DNA from: Achromobacter aegrifaciens
Lineage (GTDB): Bacteria; Pseudomonadota; Gammaproteobacteria; Burkholderiales; Burkholderiaceae_B
Direction: 5' to 3'
NCBI RefSeq assembly: GCF_902859735.1
Contig: NZ_CADIJY010000001.1
Coordinates: 62,001 to 126,000, forward strand
DNA: 64,000 bases
Below are positions 39,047-47,957 of this stretch, piece after piece. Below the pieces are notes generated by a model, which saw only the letters and a list, made by a program, of their open reading frames with translations, ran no database searches and was not told the DNA's origin. How positions within the stretch are numbered: position 1 is the first letter of the stretch; every line of letters begins with the position of its first letter. The translations under genes were made by a program, and so were the position numbers.

Positions 39047-39555
39047 GGGAAGGACGCGAGTGCGAACACTCACTTGCCCGGCAGACGGAAGTCAGTCTTT
39101 GTTATGTCTGAATAATGACTGTAGCCAGGCTGTCTTGGAATATGACATTTCTCTGGGTGATTAATAAATAACCCCTTGCGATAATTATGTTTTTTCATTT
39201 TGGTTAAACCGGACCAAGAAAAACCATTTTATATATTTGCTAACAACCCCAATGACGGGCCATGTTGCGGTTCATGTAATGAATGTAATTGTTTGAGGGA
39301 TTTCCCTGGGTTTATTGCGACAAATCCGACTTACTTGCACAGCAATAAAAATATTTAGAAAGAATTTTGCTGTTTGGCACCTATACGATTCGTTGGCTCG
39401 CAGCTTGGCATGCTCATTCGAGTATCTAGCTGTAAATATTCTTAAGCAATACGCTCGCCCGAACCGGGGCAAACATATTCGATTCCGCATCGATTTCGTG
39501 CCCCCGGGTGTCAATTTCTAGTGTCTTCGACACGACGAAAACAGTGAGGTCCCCC
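39047..39555 (+). promoter_or_regulatory. AT-rich leader of the capsule locus
   Basis: About 500 bases without a credible gene, visibly richer in A and T than all neighbours, with runs such as TTTTTTCATTTTGG and ATTTTATATATTTGC. It must contain the promoter for tviB and the following genes. A weak match is TTGGAA followed after 17 bases by TGATTAATAAA near 39134-39165. I found no ops/JUMPstart element. AT-rich DNA of this kind is a usual target of H-NS-like silencing proteins (inference). Confidence 0.45.
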
Positions 39556-40833
39556 GTGGTAAAGAGAATCGCAGTGTGTGGCCTTGGATATGTCGGCCTG
39601 CCCGTAGCCGTCGCATTTTCCAAGCGCTTTGATGTCATCGGCTTTGACGTGGACAAGCGGAGAATCGCACGGCTGAAAGAGGGTGATGACTGGACCGGCG
39701 AGATCGAACGCGACGTGTTGCTTGCCTCCCCGATGCAGTTCACCGACCAGATCTCGGAACTGGAAGGCTGCGATTTCTTCGTCGTGGCCGTACCGACCCC
39801 CGTCGACGAAAAGAACAACCCCGATTTTTCGCTGCTGGTGCGCGCCTGCCGCTCGATCGGCCCCGTGCTGCGCCCCGGCTGCATCGTGGTTTTTGAATCC
39901 ACCGTCCATCCCGGCGCCACCGAGGAAATCTGCGGACCGGAGCTGGAGAAGGTGTCCGGCCTGCGTTGCGGCGTCGATTTCAAGCTGGGCTACAGCCCCG
40001 AGCGGATCAATCCGGGCGACCGCGAGCATCCGCTGGAGAAGATCGTCAAGATCGTGTCCGGCCAGGACGAGGAGTCGCTGGAAGTCATTGCCGGCGTGTA
40101 CGAGAAGATCATCGATGCCGGCGTGCACCGCGCCTCCTCCATCAAGGTCGCCGAGGCGGCGAAGGTGCTGGAGAACACGCAGCGCGACATCAACATCGCG
40201 CTGATGAACGAAATGTCGAAGATCTGCGATCTGGTCGGCATCCGCACCTCGGAAGTGCTGGCAGCCGCCGGCACCAAGTGGAACTTCCTGAAGTTTTCGC
40301 CTGGTCTCGTGGGCGGTCACTGCATCGGCGTCGATCCGTACTACCTGACGTCCAAGGCGCAGGAGCTTGGCTATCACCCCGAGGTCATCCTGTCGGGCCG
40401 TCGCATCAATGACGGCATGGCCAGCCACGTCGCTTCGCGAGTGGTCCAGACCCTGGCCCGCAACGGCCGCCTCAATGCCACGACCCGCGTCGGCATCCTG
40501 GGCATGACGTTCAAGGAAAACGTGCCCGACATCCGCAACTCCAAGGTGGTCGATCTTTACAACGCCCTGGGCGCCTACGGCATCACCCCGGTCGCGTGCG
40601 ACCCGATGGCCGATCGGGAACAGATGGAGCACGAGTACGGCATCAAGCTCGTCGAGCGCGACCAGTTCCGCGACATGGATGTGCTGATCCTGGCGGTGCC
40701 GCACCGTGAAACCATGAATACCTTTTGGGACGACCTGCCGACGCTGGTCAAGAGCGACGGCATGGTGTGCGACCTGAAGTCCGTGCTCGACAGCAAACGG
40801 CTTCAGTCCGACCTCCTGTACTGGACTCTTTAA
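39556..40833 (+). CDS. tviB: UDP-N-acetylglucosamine 6-dehydrogenase TviB
   Basis: Oxidises UDP-GlcNAc to UDP-GlcNAcA, the first committed step of Vi-type capsule synthesis. 425 residues from GTG 39556, which follows GTGAGG; the longer frame from 39508 lacks a ribosome site. The NAD-binding motif is GLGYVGLPVAVAF. The catalytic cysteine is C256 in GGHCIGVDPYYL, and NTQRDINIALMNE and TFKENVPDIRNSKV are typical of the UDP-HexNAc branch. Length equals Salmonella TviB as I recall it. The tviC epimerase that normally follows is missing. Confidence 0.9.
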   Translation: MVKRIAVCGLGYVGLPVAVAFSKRFDVIGFDVDKRRIARLKEGDDWTGEIERDVLLASPMQFTDQISELEGCDFFVVAVPTPVDEKNNPDFSLLVRACRSIGPVLRPGCIVVFESTVHPGATEEICGPELEKVSGLRCGVDFKLGYSPERINPGDREHPLEKIVKIVSGQDEESLEVIAGVYEKIIDAGVHRASSIKVAEAAKVLENTQRDINIALMNEMSKICDLVGIRTSEVLAAAGTKWNFLKFSPGLVGGHCIGVDPYYLTSKAQELGYHPEVILSGRRINDGMASHVASRVVQTLARNGRLNATTRVGILGMTFKENVPDIRNSKVVDLYNALGAYGITPVACDPMADREQMEHEYGIKLVERDQFRDMDVLILAVPHRETMNTFWDDLPTLVKSDGMVCDLKSVLDSKRLQSDLLYWTL

Positions 40834-40872
40834 GTTCAGGCTCACTATCGATCACTAGAGGAGAGCCTCCGA

Positions 40873-43353
40873 ATGGCTGCTTTTACCACCGCTCCGATTG
40901 GAACCTGCCGCATCCATACGCCGCTGCGCGATGCCGTGGGCCGCTACCCGATCAAGCTGCAACTCGGGCGCAACTACGGTTTCGTGCACACCAGCGCCGA
41001 GGCGCTGCAGCAGGCGCGATTCATGTTCGGCCAGGGCGACATCCCTGCCGACGTCCAGCGCGTGATCTTCCGGCCTTCGAATGGCGAGCAGGCGCGCAAA
41101 GGCGCCCACAAGCCGGCTGACCTCTATGTGGTCGAACTGTCTTCGCGCAAGCTGCTGACCATAGACGGCTACCCGATACAGTCCAACTACCTGGTGCGCT
41201 ACTTCAGCGAGTTCTTCGCCGACCGCACGCGCACCCGGATGTTCTGGTCCATGGCCCACGCCGACCGCCTGGCCGAGCGCCGCGCGCTGTTGGACCAGGA
41301 CCCGGTCTTCAAGGCGCTTACGCCGGACGACCGCAACCTGCTCGCCCGCATCGTCAAGCGTGACCAGACGGATGAGGAGATCGAGCAGGAAATGAACCAG
41401 CTGGTCGACCTGCTGGGCCGCGACAAAGTGGTGTTCGTCACGCACGTCAATGCCATGACGCCGGACAACGCGCCCATCGAGCAACGCCAGCAACTGATCG
41501 CCGCGGTGCTCGCCAGCGCGCAGCGCATCGGCGTGCCTTGCTACGACCCGACGCCGCTGATGAACAAGATCGGCCAGGCCGAGGCCATGGAAAATGGCGG
41601 ACTGGACCTGACCCACTACACGCCGGCTTTCGCCGAACGCCTGTGCGCAGAGTGGTTCAAGACCTTCATGCGTCCGCGCCTGGATGCGTCGACGACGCAG
41701 CCCTCCGCGCCCAAGCTCTCCGCCGATGAAAGCGCCGACCGCATCGAGAAGCTCTGGGATTCGGGCGAACTGCGCGAAGCCTCGCGCCGCGTGCGCGAGG
41801 TGCTGCGCCGCCATCCCGGCTTGCCCGACCACACGCTGTTGTTTGCGCGCATCCAGGAAGAGCTGGGCGACTACGAAGGTTCGCTGGCGCTCCTGGGCAG
41901 CGCCGACGGCGCGGTGGCGTCCGGCAGCAAGGCTGAGCAGATCCTGATGCGCAACCAGTTCAAGCTGGGACGCCATGACGTGGCGTATTCGCTGGCTGCA
42001 GGCTTGCTGGGCGATGAGATCGAAACCCCCGAAATCGTGCGCATCGCGGCGATTTCCGCGGGCCAATTGGGATATGTGGACGAGACCCTGGGCAACTGGA
42101 AGCAGTTGTTCCGCATCTCTTCTCCGGAAGACGCGATCGCGGTGGAAGCCGCCGACACCGTGCTCGCGCTGCTGCAGGCCAGCGGCGACATGGAATCCGC
42201 CATACGCTGGGTCCACGAGGTCCGTGCGGCCATGCCCGCGTATGGCCGCGGTTTCGCCATGCTGTGGCGCGACCGGCTGCTGGCCGGCGATCGCGCCGGA
42301 CTGCGCAACCTGGCGTCCGAGTCGCCCGTGCTCAATGATGTCGACGCGTTGGAGCTGGTCAAGGAAGCCTCGTGGCGCGGCAGCATCATGGCCGCGGCCA
42401 CGCTGGCGGTCTCGTGCAAGCTGGCAAGCAGCGAGCATGAGGATATCGTCGCCTGGCTGAATTCGCAGTCGCAGGCCTGGGCCGAGGAAGGCAACCGCGC
42501 GCTGGAGGAAGGACGCCTGCGCGATGCCGCGGAGCGCATCTGCGCGCACCGCCTGCTGACTCCGGATGCGCTGGCCGGCGTGCGCGCCCAGCGCGCCTTC
42601 GAGCGTGCGATGCGCCTGGGCGTGCGGGCCGCGCTGGTGGCGGGCAATCACAAGGAAGTCATCGACCTTACCGACATCGCGCTGGACAGCCAGATCGATT
42701 TCCCGGAACTGCATGCCATGCGCGGCCGCGCGGCCGACGCGCTAGGCGACAAGAAGACCGCCATGCGGCACCTCGAGCAAGCTGCCGCCGGCGATTCCGC
42801 CTCGTTCAGCACCCAGCTGCATTTTGCGCGGGTAGCCTTCCACGGCGGCTGGTATGGCGAGGCCATCGATGCCTACAAGACCGTGCTCGACCATGCCGGC
42901 GCGGACCAGGGCGCCAAGGACGAAGCGCAGCGCCAGCTGGGCAGGCTTGGGCCCCGCGCCATCCGCGGCGCGCGCGAGATCCTTTCCTCCGGCGATCATC
43001 AGGCGGCCTGGAACCTGCTGGAGCGTGTTGCGCAGTCCTGGCCCGGCATGTCGGAAGTCGACCATGAAAAGCGGCGCATCATCGCCGTGCTGTACGCCGA
43101 AGCGCGTGCGCTGGATTCGGCCAGCACCACGGAACGCCTGGCCCTGGGCGAGCGCATCCTGAAGCTGGTTCCGGAAGACCCCATCGGCCTGCGCCTGGCT
43201 GCCGTGGGCGCCATGCGCCTGCATCGCTTCGAACAGGCATTGCCGTACTGGCGCAAGCTGCAGGAACGTTCCGAGAATCCGGCGCAGTTCGATCACTACA
43301 TCGAACGCTGCCTCGTGTGGATCGAGAAGATCAACCGGAGGAAGGCAGCATGA
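40873..43353 (+). CDS. tviD: Vi polysaccharide O-acetyltransferase TviD
   Basis: 826 residues. The N-terminal 290 residues correspond to the SGNH-like domain of TviD, which acetylates the Vi polymer. It begins with GTCRIHTPL, whose position matches block I of SGNH enzymes although the motif is atypical. FVTHVNAMTPDN and the late GLDLTHYTPAFAERL are further landmarks. The rest is a long array of TPR-like helical repeats. TviD homologues are known only from Vi-type loci. A clear ribosome site (AGAGGAGAG) is present. It overlaps tviE by 4 bases. Confidence 0.85.
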   Translation: MAAFTTAPIGTCRIHTPLRDAVGRYPIKLQLGRNYGFVHTSAEALQQARFMFGQGDIPADVQRVIFRPSNGEQARKGAHKPADLYVVELSSRKLLTIDGYPIQSNYLVRYFSEFFADRTRTRMFWSMAHADRLAERRALLDQDPVFKALTPDDRNLLARIVKRDQTDEEIEQEMNQLVDLLGRDKVVFVTHVNAMTPDNAPIEQRQQLIAAVLASAQRIGVPCYDPTPLMNKIGQAEAMENGGLDLTHYTPAFAERLCAEWFKTFMRPRLDASTTQPSAPKLSADESADRIEKLWDSGELREASRRVREVLRRHPGLPDHTLLFARIQEELGDYEGSLALLGSADGAVASGSKAEQILMRNQFKLGRHDVAYSLAAGLLGDEIETPEIVRIAAISAGQLGYVDETLGNWKQLFRISSPEDAIAVEAADTVLALLQASGDMESAIRWVHEVRAAMPAYGRGFAMLWRDRLLAGDRAGLRNLASESPVLNDVDALELVKEASWRGSIMAAATLAVSCKLASSEHEDIVAWLNSQSQAWAEEGNRALEEGRLRDAAERICAHRLLTPDALAGVRAQRAFERAMRLGVRAALVAGNHKEVIDLTDIALDSQIDFPELHAMRGRAADALGDKKTAMRHLEQAAAGDSASFSTQLHFARVAFHGGWYGEAIDAYKTVLDHAGADQGAKDEAQRQLGRLGPRAIRGAREILSSGDHQAAWNLLERVAQSWPGMSEVDHEKRRIIAVLYAEARALDSASTTERLALGERILKLVPEDPIGLRLAAVGAMRLHRFEQALPYWRKLQERSENPAQFDHYIERCLVWIEKINRRKAA

Positions 43354-45404
43354 ATCCCCCATTGACTACCGAGCGAGCGGAGGCTGCATCCGATCTGCAA
43401 GCGGTGCAAGCCCGGTTGGAAGAGATCGTCACGGCGTCGGTGCGGGTTCAAGTCGCCCAGGAAAACCTGTCCCGCGCCCAGGAACTGGCGCGCGACCACA
43501 TGGCAGACTCCAAGGTCCGCTTCCTGCTGCTCAGGCTGAAGGAGGCGGCGGGCCTGAACGAAGGCATGGCCGAGCAGTGGGCCACGCTGTTGCAAGAATG
43601 CCCGGACGATTTCCTGATCGTCCGCTACTGCGCGACGCGCTTGGTGAAGGAACGCAAGATCGATGAGGCCCTGGCCCTGGTCGACCATCACCTTCCGCCT
43701 TCGACGCAGAATCCAAACCGCTTGTTCGCGCGGGCCAAGCTGCTTAGCGACATCCGTGCGCACGAGCAGTCCGACGAACTCTTTCGCCGGCTGATTTCCG
43801 AGAACACCGACCGCAACATGCGCGTCGAGTTCGCCAAGCGCCTGCGCAAGCGCGGACTGCTGGCCGACGCGTTCGACGCGATCGCGCCCGTCATGAAGCA
43901 CCTGACGCCCGGCAGCAAGGCGGCGGAGCTGGCCAACGACCTGGCCAGCGACTACGCCTTCTACCAACGCTTCGAGTCGGAAGAGGGGCTGGTGGGCAAG
44001 GATGTCAGGATCGTGTCCATGAAGCATGCGATCCTGCACTTCCGCGACCGCAAGATCGTCGAGCAGTCGGCGGAGAAGCCGGTGTCGGTGGCGCTGGTCA
44101 CGGGCAGTCTTGGCCCCGGCGGCGCCGAGCGCCAGCTGACGCGGCTTGCGGGCGAACTGACCCGCCTGGCGGAGTCGCCCGAGCGCCGGCCGGCAGACGT
44201 GATCATGATGCCGAAGAAAGTCGAAGTTATGGTCAAGCAGCACACCGAGCCGGCGGGTTCCACCAAGAAGCAGGGGCTGGATTTCTTCCTGCCGGTGCTG
44301 GTGAAGGCGCAGATTCCGGTCACGGAGATCAACAAGCTGCCGGCCGTGTCGGTGTCCCATCAATCCATGCCCGAGGGCAGCTTGAGCCGTCTGCTGGAGC
44401 AGTTGCCGCCTCCGGTGCACTACGGCGTGACCCGGCTTACGCCTGTGCTGCGCGAGAACCCGTTCGACGTGGTGAGCCTGTGGCAGGACGGAACCTGCCT
44501 GTTCGGCGCGCTGGCGGCGCTTTTGGCTGGCGCCCCGACCATACACCTGGTCTTCCGCGGACTGCCGCCGAACATCCGCAAGGACCGCTTCCGCGAAGAA
44601 TATCCCGAGCTGTACCAGGCCCTGGCCCAGGTGCCGGGGGTGGTTTTCGTCAGCAACAGCTGCAAGGCCGCGGAAGCCTACTCGGAATGGCTGGGCATCC
44701 CGATCACGCGCTTTCACATCCTTTACAACGGCGTGCCCGATTTGTCGACGGACGCTTCGGCCGTGGATGAGGAAAAGTGGAAGGCCTTTCAGGAAAGCAC
44801 GAACGACGCCACCGAGACGATAGGCGGCGTGTTCCGCCTGGAACCGGACAAGCGGCCGCAGCTGTGGATCAAGCTGGCGGCGATGTACCTGAAGGACAGG
44901 CCGCAGGCGCGCTTCGTCATCGTTGGAGACGGACGGCTGCGCGAGAACATCGAGGCCCTGGCCGAAGAGCTGAGCGTGACAGACAGGCTCTTGCTGGTCG
45001 GTCTTTCCAACCACGTGGGCTATTGGTATTCGCAAATGGATGCCAGCGTCCTGCTGTCGCGCTACGAAGGCTTGCCCAACGTGCTGATCGAAGCCCAGTT
45101 GGTGGGAGTGCCGGTGATCTCGACTCCGGCTGGCGGCGCTGGCGAGTGCTTTGTGGAGAACGAAACCGGCCATCTGCTCAGTTGCGTGGATCACCCGGAT
45201 CTGCACGAGGCCTGCGAGAAAGTCGCATCCATGGTCGACCAGGTGCGCAGCAACGAGCAGCTCAGGCAGCACAGCCGTCACCGCGCGCAGAAGCTGTTCT
45301 CGCTTGACGCCATGCTGACCAAGTTCATGGGCCTGTGCATGCCCGTGGTGTCCGAGAACGACGAACGCATGGATATCGAACCCATGCGCCTGATGCAAGC
45401 CTGA
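43350..45404 (+). CDS. tviE: Vi polysaccharide polymerase TviE, GT4 glycosyltransferase
   Basis: 684 residues. About 220 N-terminal residues form TPR-like helices. The GT-B domain begins near residue 245 with GSLGPGGAERQLTRLAGEL. The donor-site motif YEGLPNVLIEAQ contains the conserved E-x7-E pair. TviE is the GT4 polymerase that links the aminouronate units and interacts with TviD. ATG 43350 has GGAGGAAGG upstream and overlaps the tviD stop. It is longer than Salmonella TviE, the extra length being in the N-terminal repeats. Confidence 0.87.
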   Translation: MNPPLTTERAEAASDLQAVQARLEEIVTASVRVQVAQENLSRAQELARDHMADSKVRFLLLRLKEAAGLNEGMAEQWATLLQECPDDFLIVRYCATRLVKERKIDEALALVDHHLPPSTQNPNRLFARAKLLSDIRAHEQSDELFRRLISENTDRNMRVEFAKRLRKRGLLADAFDAIAPVMKHLTPGSKAAELANDLASDYAFYQRFESEEGLVGKDVRIVSMKHAILHFRDRKIVEQSAEKPVSVALVTGSLGPGGAERQLTRLAGELTRLAESPERRPADVIMMPKKVEVMVKQHTEPAGSTKKQGLDFFLPVLVKAQIPVTEINKLPAVSVSHQSMPEGSLSRLLEQLPPPVHYGVTRLTPVLRENPFDVVSLWQDGTCLFGALAALLAGAPTIHLVFRGLPPNIRKDRFREEYPELYQALAQVPGVVFVSNSCKAAEAYSEWLGIPITRFHILYNGVPDLSTDASAVDEEKWKAFQESTNDATETIGGVFRLEPDKRPQLWIKLAAMYLKDRPQARFVIVGDGRLRENIEALAEELSVTDRLLLVGLSNHVGYWYSQMDASVLLSRYEGLPNVLIEAQLVGVPVISTPAGGAGECFVENETGHLLSCVDHPDLHEACEKVASMVDQVRSNEQLRQHSRHRAQKLFSLDAMLTKFMGLCMPVVSENDERMDIEPMRLMQA

Positions 45405-45445
45405 TTGGCGTCCAACCGATCAAGCTGCGGAAACGAAAGGATCTT

Positions 45446-46600
45446 ATGCATATGTACGTCCCGGGTTCAGGGCTGCGACGCAAGGCAGCCCTGACCATGG
45501 TGGTTCTTGCCACGTTGACTCTCGCGGGGTGCCAGCTGCCCCGTTCCGGCCCGATGCTGAGCGAAATGACGGGCGCGCACGATGACAAGGACGTCATCGT
45601 GATGCCCGTCTCTCGCGAACTGGTGCAGGCCAGCCGGGTGCCCGATGTGGCCGATTTTCCCGTGCGCTACCGCGATCTCACGCAGGCCGGATTCGACCGC
45701 CTGGTTCCCGGCGACGGCATCAATGTGAAGGTTTGGGAGCGCGGCGGGCTGGGCGTGTTCGCGGCGGACCCCTCCGGCGTGAGCGACCTGGGCAACCAGG
45801 AGATCGACCCGGCAGGGAACGTGACGTTTCCCATCCTTGGCAAGTTCCACGCCGCCAACATGACCCTGGCGCAGCTGCATGATGCCGTCGTCGCTCGTCT
45901 GGCCAGGCTGGTTGTCGGCGCCGACGTCAGCGTGACGCGCGCCGCGGACGCGCGCGGCCAGATGGTGACGGTGCAGGGCAACCTGACCAAGCCCGGCATG
46001 TATCCCATCACCCAGACCTCGCAGCGCCTGAGCAGCGCGCTGGCCCAGGCCGCGCCGGTGCAGACGAACCCCGAACAGCTCGTCATCAGCCTGCGCCGCG
46101 ACAACCAGGTGGCGTCGGTGCGGCTGTCGGATATCTACCGCAACCAGAACAACGACATCCTGCTGCGCGCGGGCGATGTCATCACCGCCTATGACTCGAA
46201 GGAGTACCTGACCGTGCTGGGCGCGGCCGGCACCCAGGGGCGCGTGGCCATCAGCAAGCGCAACTACAGCGTGCTGGATGCGCTGGCGGATTCCCGCGGC
46301 CTGGACGACAAGCTGGCGGACCCGCGTTCCGTGTTCCTGTTCACGCCTGCGAAGGCCGGCGCCGAGGGCAAGCCGGATCTGCTGCCGGTGGTCTATCAGT
46401 TCGATCTAACGCGTCCGGAGCAAGTGGCGCTGGCGCGCGAATTCACCGTGCAGGAAGGCCAGGCCATCTATATCTCGGATGCGCCGTTCACGCAGGTGCA
46501 GAAGGTGTTGTCCGCGTTCCGCGTCACGATGAGCGCCGGCTTCAGCGCCACGCGCGCCATTGACAGCGACTCGGGCGGCTCGTCCGGCATAAGCCAATAG
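45446..46600 (+). CDS. vexA: Outer-membrane polysaccharide export lipoprotein VexA
   Basis: 384 residues, Wza/KpsD-type export protein. A signal peptide ends in the lipobox LAGC (near residue 29). The polysaccharide-export domain starts near VPGDGINVKVWERGG, followed by SLBB-like repeats (VTVQGNLTKPGMYPI and LTVLGAAGTQGRVAI). It forms the outer-membrane channel for the capsule with the inner-membrane exporter VexBC and the periplasmic VexD. The start at 45446 has AAAGGA upstream. Confidence 0.88.
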   Translation: MHMYVPGSGLRRKAALTMVVLATLTLAGCQLPRSGPMLSEMTGAHDDKDVIVMPVSRELVQASRVPDVADFPVRYRDLTQAGFDRLVPGDGINVKVWERGGLGVFAADPSGVSDLGNQEIDPAGNVTFPILGKFHAANMTLAQLHDAVVARLARLVVGADVSVTRAADARGQMVTVQGNLTKPGMYPITQTSQRLSSALAQAAPVQTNPEQLVISLRRDNQVASVRLSDIYRNQNNDILLRAGDVITAYDSKEYLTVLGAAGTQGRVAISKRNYSVLDALADSRGLDDKLADPRSVFLFTPAKAGAEGKPDLLPVVYQFDLTRPEQVALAREFTVQEGQAIYISDAPFTQVQKVLSAFRVTMSAGFSATRAIDSDSGGSSGISQ

Positions 46601-46601
46601 C

Positions 46602-47948
46602 GTGTCGATGAGTAACGAGGACAGGATCAAGGGCTGGCGTTCGCGCCGTAAGGACAGTAGCTACGCAGTAGGATCCGGCGTCGCGGCCTGGCGCCTGGAT
46701 CCGGCGGCATTGTTTGAAGCAAAGGCCACGCCGGCCGTCCTGCTCAAGCCCCTGGTCGCGCGCCTGCAGGGCGAGCCGCACGACTCCGTGGCTGCCCGGC
46801 GGGCGGTGTACGAGGCGGTGCAGGCGGAGCTGGACGCGGAGATCGCGCGCAGCAACGTCGATGAGACGCTGGCGGATTTTTCGCGCCGGCGCCTGCGCGT
46901 CATCGTGCGCCTGCTGGAAATGGATATCCGCGACGGCGTCGAAGTGTTCGCGCCCGGCTACATGCCAGCCAAGCTGGTGGCGGAAGACGAGCGGCTGGCC
47001 GCGGCGCATGCGCGCCGCGTGGATCGCCGCAAGCAGGACGAGGCGCGCGAAGCGCGCCGCCACGCCTCGCGCAACGACATTGCGCTGGAAGTCGAAGTGC
47101 CGCAGGACGAGGCCGGCGATCTCGCGATACTGCGGGCCCGCTTGCAGGACCTGCATGAAGGACATGATCCGAGCCATTCCGTGAAGGTCCGGCCGGTCGG
47201 CCGCACGCTGCTGGCGATGTTCATCTACCAGCTGCGCGTGATGCATGGCGAGAGCCGGATCGCCCTGGTATGGGCGCTGGTGGGTCCGGTCGTGCTGTTG
47301 ACGCTGATTTCGTCGCTGTACATCCTGATGGGCACGCACTACATCATGGGCATGGACGTGCAGACGTTCTCGCTGCTGGGCGCGACGACCTGGATCATGT
47401 TCCGGCAGATCGCCTTCCGGAGCAGTACGGCCTACGTATCTGCCCGCGGTTTGCTGAACTTCCAGGGCGTTACGCCCCTGATGTGCGCGCTGGTGCAGGC
47501 GTTCATCTATGTGTCGGTATATCTGGTGGTGTTCCTGGTGCTGATCAGCGCGGGCCATGCGCTGGAACTCGTGACGCTGCCGAAAAGCTGGTCCGGTTTT
47601 CTGCTTTTCGTCGTATTGATGGGATGCTTCGGGGCTGCGCTGGGCGTGTTGTTCGGATCGATCGCGACCTACTGGCATTTCTTTCTCAGGCTCGCGCCGA
47701 TCATCGAACGGTTTCTGCAGATCTTCGCGGCCGTGTTCTTTGTTTCGGAACAGTTGCCAGAGAACCTGCGGCCCTGGATGCTGTGGCTGCCTTTGGCGCA
47801 CGGCATGCAGCTGCTGCGCTCCGCGTATTTCGAGGCTTACGCCTCGCACGATGCGAGCTTGGGATACTTCCTGACCTCGTTGGTTTTCTTGATGGTGCTT
47901 GCGTTGGCGGCCGAGCGGTTGGCCCGTCCCAACGTCCAGCCGATGTGA
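46602..47948 (+). CDS. vexB: Capsule ABC exporter permease VexB with N-terminal extension
   Basis: 448 residues from GTG 46602 (or 446 from ATG 46608). The last 250 form an ABC-2 type permease with six membrane helices, beginning near VGRTLLAMFIYQLRVMHGES, as in KpsM and VexB. The first 200 residues are an extra, charged, mostly helical domain containing long Arg/Glu/Ala stretches (ARRVDRRKQDEAREARRHAS). KpsM-type permeases are about 260 residues, so this extension is unusual. It moves the Vi polymer across the inner membrane together with VexC. Confidence 0.85.
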   Translation: MSMSNEDRIKGWRSRRKDSSYAVGSGVAAWRLDPAALFEAKATPAVLLKPLVARLQGEPHDSVAARRAVYEAVQAELDAEIARSNVDETLADFSRRRLRVIVRLLEMDIRDGVEVFAPGYMPAKLVAEDERLAAAHARRVDRRKQDEAREARRHASRNDIALEVEVPQDEAGDLAILRARLQDLHEGHDPSHSVKVRPVGRTLLAMFIYQLRVMHGESRIALVWALVGPVVLLTLISSLYILMGTHYIMGMDVQTFSLLGATTWIMFRQIAFRSSTAYVSARGLLNFQGVTPLMCALVQAFIYVSVYLVVFLVLISAGHALELVTLPKSWSGFLLFVVLMGCFGAALGVLFGSIATYWHFFLRLAPIIERFLQIFAAVFFVSEQLPENLRPWMLWLPLAHGMQLLRSAYFEAYASHDASLGYFLTSLVFLMVLALAAERLARPNVQPM

Positions 47949-47957
47949 GGGAAGTGG

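Noticed and set aside
39315-39521. 68-codon frame in the AT-rich capsule leader
   Set aside because: No ribosome site, and the composition looks like non-coding AT-rich DNA.
39508-39555. Upstream GTG start for tviB at 39508
   Set aside because: It has no ribosome site and adds a non-conserved 16-residue tail; GTG 39556 has GAGG at the right distance and gives the family length.
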